From the NCBI GenBank assembly GCA_013400975.1, contig WBMZ01004703.1, positions 124,001 through 188,000 on the forward strand: a stretch of 64,000 bases of DNA, in the 5' to 3' direction. Of this stretch, positions 24,970 to 35,300 are shown piece by piece (positions within the stretch are counted from its first letter, which is position 1; each line of letters starts with the position of its first letter). Position numbers and translations under genes: made by a program. The stretch comes from Atrichornis clamosus. Taxonomy: Eukaryota > Chordata > Aves > Passeriformes > Menuridae. Under the pieces are notes generated by a model that made no database searches, had not been told where the DNA came from, and saw only the letters and a program-made list of their open reading frames with translations.

Positions 24970-25240
24970 CAGAGCAGAAATTCCTCTGGTGCACCACAAA
25001 GCACAGCCCTGCATTCGTGGCATTGATGTGACCCCAGCAATTCTCTTGCTCTCCAGACAACTCATTCCTCCCACACAGTTCTCCGAGTCTCCTCTCTGGT
25101 GGTGATTTCAGCGTTATCATCAGCAAACTGCTTTGCTGTGTTCCCACCTTAGTCTCACATCACTGACGAAGGCATTTTTGTGATCCCAAGCCCTTTATTT
25201 TGAGAACTCTGTGACTACTCTCCTTTCATCCAGAGAGTTC
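24970..25240 (-). mobile_element. Old CR1/L3-like LINE reverse-transcriptase remnant (antisense)
   Basis: On the minus strand this shows the catalytic core of a CR1-type reverse transcriptase spread over three frames. In element order, SHRVLKIKGLG (about 25220-25188) aligns with the family's TSGVPQGSVLG. NAFVSDV at 25176-25156 aligns with NIFINDL. QFADD follows, with F-A-D-D encoded at 25127-25116, which is the intact metal-binding box. Further on, INATNAGLCFVVH (about 25030-24990) sits where FNVDKCKVMH is expected. Frames shift at least twice and stops are present, so it is a fossil. Nucleotide similarity is low. The identification rests on the order and spacing of the protein motifs, and the outer limits are approximate. 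Confidence 0.62.
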
Positions 25241-28200
25241 TCCCTGGCTCACACTCTCAGCTGTCTCCAAATTCACCACTTAGAATGGAGCAGCTTAAGG
25301 AACATTTTTCCCCAGTGCAGCCACATCAGCTCCTCAGACAGCGGAGTTACATCCAGGAAGCTCCTGCCTTTCCTGAGAGATCAGATCTACTCTGAACTGC
25401 CTGTCATTGCTCTGTACACCACTGTCCTTTCCCTCCCTTTCTTCAGTATTTGTTGTTTAACAGCACCCACCCAGCCAATCCCTCCCTCCTATTTAATATA
25501 AAATATTAATTCTCCACTTCAGCCTTTACATCACATACAGTGATGTCCGTATCTTTACACAATTACCACAAACCCTTTCACTCTCCTGTCCCAGTGCTGT
25601 GTTAAGTATTTTCCTCTTTCCTCAAACCCCAGAAAAACACTCAGTTTGGGGGTTTTTGCCTTGTTTCAGTCCTTGCCTCTTGCCAAAGCAAATTCCTGCC
25701 TGATTACAGCCAGGAGAAAAGGCATTTAAGGATGCGGTTTCTTACACTGATAAAAAGATACTTCATGAACACCTGGCTAGAACCAAAAGGCTCTACCTGC
25801 TCTTCTCTGTTAAAACACAGGGCTGAAAGAAAGATGCTCATATCTGTTTCCTTGTGTTTCCTAGAATGTTATCTCTTAATTCAAGTCAAGAGGTTGACAG
25901 AGAAGGAGAGGTTTTCACTTGTCTGGCTGAGGAGGGGAGTCTTTTCATCTCTGAATTTTTAAAATGTGAAAAAGACACAGCAATGAGAGAACTCTGAGGG
26001 AGATTGCTGTGCCAGTTTTTCCTCATCTGCTGCCTCAGGCACTCAGATGCTTATAAAGAAATAAAAGTGAAAATATTAATTTTCAAGAGAGCAGTGACAA
26101 AGCCGAAGAACTATTTCTATAACTGGTCCAGGAGGCACAAAGACATTGAATCTGAGCTAAACAGAAATCTAGGGAATCAAAGACATCTTAATTAAGAGTT
26201 CAGTGTAAACATTGCAATTATTAACCTTCCCAAGAAATAGGCCATAAACAAAGGGAGCGGTGCTGTACCTGCCTGTTCAATGGCTGGATTCGTTGCTCTG
26301 CACCCAGCCAGGCTGGGCTGCTTACAGAAAATTACAGAAAATTGGGTGGCTCTGCATCACTGCAACTCCCTTTAATCTTTTAGGAATTAATTTTTAAGTG
26401 AAAAACTACAGAAAGTTTTTTTAAGCTTTGCTTTGTTGGAGACAAAAAGCAAAAGCAATCACCAGTCCACTGCCATTTGCTGTGTTCTTAGCTCATATTT
26501 TCAATTTATGGGGATAATTAATATATGACCATTTAATGCCTTTAAAATTTAATAAAAGCATTTAAAATGAGCCTTAATCAATGACTGTTTCCCTTTATAA
26601 CCTGACACCACTCGGATTCTCTTGCTTTTTGTATTCAATAGCTTTTATTTCTACGGTCAGGTTTTATCAAATTCAAAGGCTGTTCCTTTTTTGTTTTTAT
26701 TTTTGAGGAGTACATTGACATGCATCATCCTCTTAAAGCAATAGCTGACTCAAAGCTATGAAGATGTAACATTCTTTGTGGCACTCCACTCTGGAAATAA
26801 CTACTTCAAATCAATTGTTTCAATTTCCAGATAAAATCCAAGTGGATTTTAGGAGACTTCTGCCAAATCACAGCAAAGTGTTTGCACTGATAATCACAAA
26901 GTTCAAAAGCATAAAACTCAAATTACTGTTCTTTCTTTTGCTGCAAAAGGAACCAACAGCAGGGCAAAAATGTGGCCAGTGAGATTTACACTTTATTTCA
27001 TCAAAAAATTAAAATTCCATCTGAACTGCTCCTCAAAGTCTAATGACAACACACACATAGCTGTAGCAATACAGACACTTTCCAGCCTTTAGGTTCCCCC
27101 TTGCTGGACGAAGCTACCCCATAAGCGGAGGGCTGCAGGGATGACTTTAAAGCGTGGGCCAGTTGTTCTCCAGAAGAAAAAGTGCATTAGGGACCAGGGA
27201 GCTACATAAAAGCAACATAAAGATATTAGCAGGCCCTCTGTCATCACTCTCAGCTGTCCCTGCCAGCCTGTGACATCTGTGACATCTGTGATGGAGCCAG
27301 GAAAAATTCCCCGTGTCCCTTTTTAACTCGGTGCTTCTTCCAGGGAACATTATTAACCAGGAAAAAAGAACCCAGAAACAAACCTGACACAACATTAATT
27401 GAAGCCTAGTGATTTATGTTTGTTTTCTTTTCATCCAGACCAATTCAATACCTTTCTGAATCTTTTATGATGCTTGTTATAGCCTTTACACCTGATTTAT
27501 TTCCTGGACTATCCTCTGAATCATCCCAAATGCAGATGTATTTGTTTTTAAAGATTTTGCTGAGACTTGGAAATATTTTTTCCTTTCTGTAAAGGCTCCA
27601 TAAGCATCCTCTTAAATTATTCTTTGCACAAGCATACAATGACAGCTTCTGCTATTACAGAGTTCAGACAGGTTAATTTTTATCTGCTCGTGGGGTAGTA
27701 AAGGAGAAAGTACAAAACATCATCTCCTCTTTCTCTTCCAAAGGAAGGCTGGGAGGACACAGAAACTACTTCAGCAGACCTGTGGAGCTGGAAAATGATC
27801 CCTTGGGAGAGCACCAAGGACAGAGGGGTCTCCAAGGTGATGTGGTAGCAGTTTTATCCTTCACCAGAATTGGAAGAAATTAAAATATTTTTACAAGATC
27901 TGTTAGTTCTGTATTTTCACAATCACCTCTCCTAAAGCTTTTTTTAGGTAGATGTTTATTAATAACTGATTGCTTTGTTCCAGTAGAATTCTAAAGGAAT
28001 GACAGCTATTTTTTCAATGGAAGATGGGGAAAAAAAAGCACCAAGCCTAGTGTTCCACTAATTTCAAAGTTAAATTTTCACCTTTGATGAAGGCTTGGTT
28101 GTATTTCTCTGAAGTTGTTTATGTAAAGAAACTGTAGAAATATTTCCAGTAGAGAAAATTAAATAATGGCAAATATTAAAAATATCCTTTCCCAAGCACT

Positions 28201-29058
28201 GACTCATCAGCTTTAAGATTAGGAAGCACTTTTTGTGTCAGTTTAATGTTTCAGAGGAGACAGGTTGCCTTCTTGAGAGCTACCTATTAAAGAAATAATG
28301 CTTTTCAAATTAGTTTTTTTACAATTCCTCAATTTTACAGCAAGAACACCATAATACATAGGTTAAAACAAAGCAGAGCTTATTATAGTTACACTGACTG
28401 GAGACGAACATGGAAAATGTTCCTTTACTTTCCTGGTGCACCTGCTACCAGTCCCAAAACACTCAAAAAATACCTTGAGTGACACAGAAGTGCCACCCTC
28501 ATCCCGCTCGTGAAGAAACCCAACATTTACCTGGCCAGACAGACGTTTTCTTTGGTTCAGAACAAGACTCTCGGAACACGGAGATCTCTTCCAGGCTGAG
28601 TTTTGGCGGAGCTGCTGTTCCCAGGAGGACAAGCAGCGCGCAGGAGGGCTGAGGAACCAACAGCTCAGCTCACATGTGCACACCTGCTCAGGAGAAGGGT
28701 GAGGAGCCTGGGTGGGCTGCCTGCCACGAGCTCACGCATCCATGTCCTAGAAGAGGGAAAAGCAGTCAGAAAGGGGGTAACACAGTTCAGGAGAATTCAA
28801 AATGCTGCTCCCTGGCACCGTAAATGCAGAGTGAGGAGCAGGCAGCTGCACAGCAGAGGTTCAACGGAGGATGCAGGGCTACAGCAGCTCCCCAGGGGCA
28901 CCTGGGCAAGAAGGGACACTGCTGCTGAGGCACGAAAAGCAGGAGGAGCAATCCCAGTGCTCTTGCCCAAAACTTGCAAGATCTCAGCTATTTCTTCCCT
29001 GAAGGAACGGCCAGGCCCTGAGATGAGCTAATACAGCCAAGGTTGGAGTTTTGATCCC
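25241..29058. other. Intergenic, no gene seen
   Basis: Unique, AT-rich DNA, GC-richer from 28560 to 29030. A 9-bp tandem (TGACATCTG, just over two copies) lies at 27270-27291. The 142-codon plus frame at 28603-29031 has no recognisable domain. 26460-26640 resembles a conserved non-coding element. Confidence 0.5.
27270..27291. repeat. Short 9-bp tandem repeat
   Basis: TGACATCTG is repeated a little over twice. It is a small local duplication. Confidence 0.7.
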
Positions 29059-29140
29059 TGGATGTGCCATTCACTAGGGCTGGACTTGATGATCCTGGTG
29101 GGTCCCTCCCAACTCGGAATGTTCCGTGAGCTCTGTGAGG
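29059..29140 (+). mobile_element. CR1 LINE 3' tail, upstream of a tandem pair
   Basis: GGCTGGACTTGATGATCCTG, then GGTCCCTCCCAACTCGGAAT and GTTCCGTGAGCTCTGTGAG, follow the CR1 3' UTR pattern ending in AACTCRGAATATTCTGTGATTCTGTGA. Only the tail is present. It ends where the next CR1 segment begins. Confidence 0.78.
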
Positions 29141-29302
29141 ATAAACTGACCAGGGAGGTGGTGGAGTCCTCCTCTCTGGAGGTGTCCAAGGGGCAGCTGG
29201 ATGTGGCACTTGGGGACGTGGATTGGGGGTGATTATGGCCCTGCTGGGGGATGGTTGGACTGGATGATCTTGAAAGTCTCCTCCAACCTTGGCGACTCTG
29301 AT
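29141..29302 (+). mobile_element. CR1 LINE 3' end, downstream of a tandem pair
   Basis: It starts inside the pol tail. CCAGGGAGGTGGTGGAGTCC is the codon run for the conserved PREVVES-type motif, and GGAGGTGTCCAAGGGGCAGC follows. The segment then continues into the 3' UTR with GGTTGGACTGGATGATCTTG and CTCCTCCAACCTTGGCGACT. It abuts the preceding CR1 tail directly and has the same orientation. Its tail type (AACCTTGG.GACTCTG) differs from its neighbour, so it is a separate insertion and not a duplication. Confidence 0.8.
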
Positions 29303-31429
29303 CAGATTTGGGCATCAATAACCAAACAGGAAGTACTGTGAGGATGGTCTAAAGAGATAAATGTCTTTTTCACAATTCTAATCCCAAATTGACATTAAGG
29401 CTGTTTCCCACAGCAGACAGAACTGTTGCTATAAAATGTAGAAAAGTGCCCAGTGTTGCTATGCTTCACAACCTTTTTTATTAATGAGAGGCTTTTGAAA
29501 ACAAACTTGGTATTTCAAACATTTATCATAGTGGACAAGTAGAAAAGTCAAAGAGTGTAACAATATGCCCAGCATTTTGCAAAACAGCTGAAAATGTCAG
29601 TCATTTAACAAAACGTTGTTTCGCAATATGGTTAATGTATGTGGACACACAGGGAGTGCTTTGTGATACAAAGTTAGATTGAAATTCTTTGTGTTACGCA
29701 AAAAAACCACATTCCCCTTCTCCAAAAAAAAAAAAAAAAGGATTATAATCAGAAGATAATCAGAGAATGAAATTATGTCAGTAGGAATTGCAAAGATGCT
29801 TCTCACATCTATAATGAGGAAATACAGCTGGAGAGGGAAGACAGAGGAAGCAGAAACTCTAAAACATCCAGAGCACCTTTTGTTCCTTTTTGCAAATTCT
29901 TTGGATTCTTTCAATCCCACTACGTCTGCATTATTTGAAATAATTTAAGTGGATCTACATGAGTATTTTGTCTTCCCAAACGGATGTTTTTAGTACAACA
30001 TGTTCTACCATCGTGAGTCATTCTGTGCAGTCAACAAAGCCCCGTTTTGGTGCTTCAGATGTTGAACATTCCTCTGATTTATCTTTCAAGAAATGATTAA
30101 AACAATTTAAGTTTTTGTGGGTTTATTTCCAAGCCCATATTTTGCTCCTGCAACCCCTCCCAGACAAAAAGGAGGAGCAGAGGCCACTAGAAAATCCCTG
30201 AACTTCCTTACCCCTGGTGGTAGCTGAGGGGAACAGGAACTTCCACAGCTCCCAGGGATGGAGTTGGGAGGAAGGCTCTGCAGTCCCAGCCTCCACACTG
30301 GGTGTGGGCCCTTACTCACAGTGCATGTGCTCACAGAGTAGGAGGGTAGGAGAATAAAGTCCTTTAAATTATTGTCAAGATTTTCAAACCCAATCTAAAT
30401 AACAGAGACAGTCCCCCTTTTGTTTTCACCATCAAAATAATATATTTTCACATTATTCCTCTGAACTATACACAGTCAGAGTGTAAAATATATTGAACAG
30501 CACTGTGGAACACGTAGATTGCAATAAAAACCATCTTAGGTATAAATTAACTCAATATTTATCTCATCTAGTATGCAAATCAAGACAATGTATTCTCGTT
30601 AATATCGGCTCCGTTCCCTCTAATCGAAACGAAATCTGGAGCCGGAGCAGGGAGAAAGAAGGGCTCTGCAGCGGTGGCTGAAGCTAATGAGGGTGTGATT
30701 AGCCTCCTGCTTGGCTGTGAAGTGGCTCAGCAGAACGTACCCTGGGTGAGGCACAGCATCAGCGCACACACCCAGCCCCAAGACAGGGTTGTGGTACCAC
30801 GTCAGGCACTCAGAAAACACCAGTTGAGAAAGGGAGAATCCCAGGTCCCTTCTGAAATTTAAATGGAAAAACATTTTCTCCAGGCACACGTTTAGGAAAA
30901 GCAGATTTGACACAGACCTTGCTGACAAGCTGGGAAGCAGCAAGAGGTTTCTCCAGGAAGACAGTGCATCTTATAAACTCTGAAATGTATCATTAACTGC
31001 AAACCAGTGCATCTGCTCTGTGGAATATATGTTAGTGCTAACCTAGTTTAAAAACATTCGGTTTGCTGTTCAGATTTATTAAAAAAAAATCCAAACAAAA
31101 CAAACCCAAAAAGCCCAGCCAAATAAACAAAACCAACATAAGAATCCTCACCAGAACCGCACTTCTAATGAATGGTGCTGCCCCCTCCCAGCCTCCCAAG
31201 ATTAATGTGATGGCTTGGTTGCTCTGCTAAAGAGGACAACATAATGTTATTTATTAAACCAGTTTTAATCCATCATTGTCCTTAACGATTGCTTTTGATT
31301 AGCCATTTGAATGCTAAGGCTTGCACGCAGCCGAAGCAATGAGCAATGTGGCTTCCAGCAGCCTTAGGGGACTGAAAGGTAGGAAATGTTGCAATTCAGG
31401 ATTGTTCTTAATTTCCGTGTGTTGCTGAG
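29303..31429. other. Intergenic, no gene seen
   Basis: Unique, AT-rich DNA. It contains a 16-base A run (29724-29739), an ATGCAAAT octamer (30573-30580) and two stretches with enhancer-like texture (30485-30720 and 31195-31400). 31080-31135 is an A-rich, C-interrupted low-complexity stretch. Confidence 0.55.
29724..29739. repeat. A16 homopolymer
   Basis: Sixteen consecutive A. No retrocopied gene or SINE body could be recognised upstream of it, so I do not call it a retroposon tail. Confidence 0.9.
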
Positions 31430-32310
31430 CGCTTCAGGTGTCACCAGCGCTGTGAGCTGAGAGCTCCCGGGTAAGACTGTGCAGGGAAAGCAGAGGTCAC
31501 GCTGCAAACACAGAGAAGAAAGTTGCTCGCTGGAGTGAAGGGAAACAAAAGAGCAGCTGCACCTCTGAACCCGCCCCTGCAGAGAGCTCCGGCTGTATCA
31601 GACCCGGTAACAGAGGAGCCCCCTCGACTCGAAGTGCTCAATGTACAGGCAGGGGCTGTGTGCAGCCCGAGGGGCCGGGTGGGAGGGCAGGGACAGGGAC
31701 AGGGACAGGGACAGGGGCAGGGGCAGGGGCAGGGACAGGGCTGAGTCCCGTCCCCTCCGGGGAGGCTGCAGGGCTGGCAGCCCGGCTGGCCGGGGAGGGA
31801 CAGAGAGGGCAGCTCTACCTGGGCAAATACACAAATCCAGCTCTTTTAGAAGGCTTTGAGGCAGCTCCGTGCGCTGCTCCCGGGGGGATTAGCCGGGCAA
31901 CACAGCAGGGCTAGGGCAGCTTGGCCAGGGCTGGTCCGTGTGACACTCCAGGGGGACTGCAACACGTCCAGGGCCAGCGCTGCATCTCCCACCCCCGGGA
32001 GAGAGGCTGGTGCCCTTTAACTGGGTGGGGCCCATTAACGTTTCTGTCCTAAACCAGTACTAAAAGCCCTCAAGTTGCACTCCAGTGATCGATTGTCCTG
32101 CTCCCAGCCCTCCCCAGGGCTCAGGGGGTGACCCGGAGCTCCAACGCTGCAGGTGCAGCCAGCCCTGCTCCCTCTGCCATGGGGAGCACCGGGAGGCTCC
32201 AGAGCAGCTCCCATCACGGACCCTTCTGCTGAGAGGGCACAGCAATTCCTGCTGAACACAGCTCTCCTCATCCTGCTCCACGGCAGAAACCTCCGTGGCA
32301 AAAGGCAAAT
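31430..32310. other. GC-rich block with scattered CpG
   Basis: GC content rises well above the flanks, and CpG sites are scattered through 31440-32010, about 25 by eye in the core. The block surrounds the hexamer array at 31685-31740. It could be a weak CpG island or promoter-proximal region. I see no convincing first exon, and open frames occur on both strands through the simple repeat. Confidence 0.4.
31685..31740 (+). repeat. CAGGGA/CAGGGG hexamer tandem array
   Basis: Nine hexamer units (the last partial) run from 31688 to 31740: four CAGGGA, three CAGGGG, one CAGGGA, then CAGGG. They are preceded by GGGAGGG. G-runs of three or four are separated by two or three bases throughout, so the plus strand fits the G3+N1-7 rule for quadruplex formation several times over. 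The six-base period keeps frames open and gives artificial Gly-Gln and Asp-Arg dipeptide repeats, which I do not regard as protein. Confidence 0.95.
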
Positions 32311-35300
32311 CCACTGGGCAGAGAGGTTTGATGTTTTTACCAGCTTCCCACCACCTGCTGCACTATTATCACTATTATTAGTATTAATTATTAATTATTG
32401 ACAGAAGTTTGCAGCTCAAGTCCTGGGTTTGTCCATCCCCTATATCCTCCAGAGTTGGGAAGCCCAGAAAACCTGCCCACAATAAATTTATTTAGCCCAC
32501 TTGTTCCATATTGTCCATGCAATAACAGTACCTTCCACACCCTTAACTGGGGCTGGGTGTTGCTGGTCTCTTTGAGAACCACAACCAGCCAAGTTCCTCC
32601 ACACAAACCTGTGGAAGTCACTCCAGTTTATCCCCGAGGAGCAGCACAATGTCCTTGCAGGGGTGTGGGGCAGATCATCAGCACTCACTGCTTATTGAGA
32701 CACTGTCAGGAACACAGAGCGCCAGAACGACGAAGAACTAAGAAAAAGCAACTTGTGCAGCTTTAAAACCAGCAGCGAGTAACAGCATTTTAAAAACCTG
32801 ACAGTGCTTTTACGGTTTATAAATCCATTTTGTTTTATTTTCCTTCATCCTGTTTGTGGCAGACTCATGTACTGCTACTAAAAATTCTTTTCAACTCCAA
32901 TGTTTTCCCTGTGCAGTATAATCTTAAGGAAAAAAAAAAATCACTTTTCACATTACTGAAAAGACATCTAGTGTGTTTTATAGTCTCCAGCACCTGGGAA
33001 AAAAACATAACAATTGAGTGATATGACATTTTGGGGAGAACATGAAGGCAATCTCTAAATGAGATTTGAGCTCTTAGGCAGCTTTAGCACACTCTGATAC
33101 TAATCTGGATCAGATCTCACTTCCAGGAGTGATGTGAATTCAAAGCTAGGGCCACTTTCCAATTAAAACAAGGTAACAGGCTGCTTCTTCCAGGTGACTG
33201 GGAGATAGGCACAGGTCCTGACCCCCCAACATCGAGCTTTTCAACCAGAAACCCCCCTTTAGATCTGTTTTCTCAATGCACTAACTGCAGGTTTCCATTT
33301 CTTCCCCTCACCCCTGTAATCCCCAGGCCCTCTCAGCAATGCCCTGTCCCATCAGACCCCCCATTCCCTGTCACTCTCACAGAGCTGTGGCTGCTTTCCT
33401 GATGCCTTTCCTGGAGCCTCTGGAATCACCAGGAGCCCTTTGCCAGGCTCCTCTGTCAGATTTGGGAGCTGCCTGGTAACTCCTGCACCTTTGCCATCCT
33501 CGGACCCTGGGAAGGATCCATCACTGTGCCCCCATAAACCCCTCCATGGTCACTCCCCTGGTGACCATCCTGGTGTCCCACGGGCAGCTCTCGCTCCTTA
33601 ATGAGCCCAGCCCTGTGTTCCTCAGGGCAGGAGAACATTTCCTTGCCATCTTTCTTCTGGAGAAGTAGAGCACTGTCTCCTGTTAAAACCTCACCTTTTT
33701 ACACCTTGCTTTTGCCTCTGGAAACTCATGAAATGTTAAAGCCAACATCTCTGGAGAGGGAGCCCGCTGCTCGTCCTGGGCACCAGTTTCACTTCACAGC
33801 CCTGTGCTAAAGGACACCAGACAAGACACTCGGAAAACCAGATGAGCTGGATGGAAAAAGCAAACCAAGTTTATCTCTGGGAGATGAACTCCAGCCGCAC
33901 TAACAGTAGCACACAGAACTGATAGAATGCAGGCAGTCATCTAAACAATATGGCAGCAGTTTGGGAGCAATGCAAAAGTACAGTTTGGTGTCCTGGGGAG
34001 TGAAGCCAGCATGGGGAAAAATACACAACTCATGAGGTTCCTCAGTTCAGCTCAGTTCAAAGAAAAAACGGGATTTACTGAGGCATCCAAAATTTTCAGA
34101 GGTTGGTTTGGGGTTTGTTTCTGGTGTCAAAGTAAACGCTGGAAATTTGTGTTTTTCACAAAGTAACACATCTTGAGCATTTTCTCACATTTTCACAGCA
34201 TCCAGTTGTATGTGGCCTGTCAGTTTGCAGAAGCCAGTGCCTCAATAAAAATGGATTTAGACGTTCAGAAAAGGATCCCAAAGTCAGAATGAACTGTTTA
34301 ATGAGGAACCCAGTGCTGGCCCGCTCATTCCTTTCCTGGTGCACAGGGGTGGGACAGCAGAGAAACAAATATTGGGGCATGTCAGTCCTCCCCTTCCCTG
34401 GAAACACAGGGAATTTACAGCATTAAGCAACAAGCTGGAACCAGGTGTGAAATATCTAGAATATTTAGATTCCAAACCTACTTAGATCCCTCTGCTGGAA
34501 GATGAGCACCCCTGCCCAATCCCTGCCCTTTGGAATTCTGCCTGGGCAGGTTTGGCACTTCTCTCATCAGTGGGTGGGAAATTTAACTCAGGAGTCTCTC
34601 AATTTTTCAAAGTGTGTATTTTCAGGTGTACAACTTCCAATTTACTTTGGAGATGAGGTGGGTTTTTTTTAAATACTAAAAAATCAACACTACTGAGCAG
34701 CAGCAGGCAAATAGGAAGGATATCTTTATACAAAACCAGACTTTTTCTTGACAGACATGATGGAAATTAGCAGTTGATATGCCTGTAACATTATGCATTT
34801 TGGCATTAAGGAAGCCCAAATCAATGTGCAAGGAGGGAACATTTGTATACAAACAATCACATTTGTTGGCTTATGAAAATGACAGGCAAATAACTGAGAG
34901 CTCCATTTTCCTGACCTTATAAAAATCACAGAGATTTGAGAAGACAATTTCTCTCCTGAATTCTTTTTGTTTAATGTGTGACTAGAATAATAGCTTACAA
35001 GAAATAGACTGATCAAGCTACTTGCCTTTAAACGAGACTTCCTGTGTAATTAAGGGAAGTCTCCTATGCTCAGAGATCACCCTATTAAATGTGACATTAA
35101 ATGTAACCAATAAATAATTAAGTCTCTGATTAGTTATAAATGGAAGATTGACAATAAAGTATTTTTAGAGCCACACTCAATCAATTATCAGTATTAACTA
35201 GCAATTACTTAAAGATGAACACATTTAAAAATTAAACTAAAAGTTCAAACAGAAAAAAAAAAATTTGGAAATTCCCAAAATATTTGGAAAGGGTATGACT

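Noticed and set aside
29724..29739. A16 run as the tail of a processed pseudogene
   Set aside because: No upstream sequence resembles a retrocopied mRNA and no target duplication was seen.
31641..31859. Gly-Gln and Asp-Arg dipeptide-repeat frames
   Set aside because: They are direct translations of the CAGGGA hexamer array.
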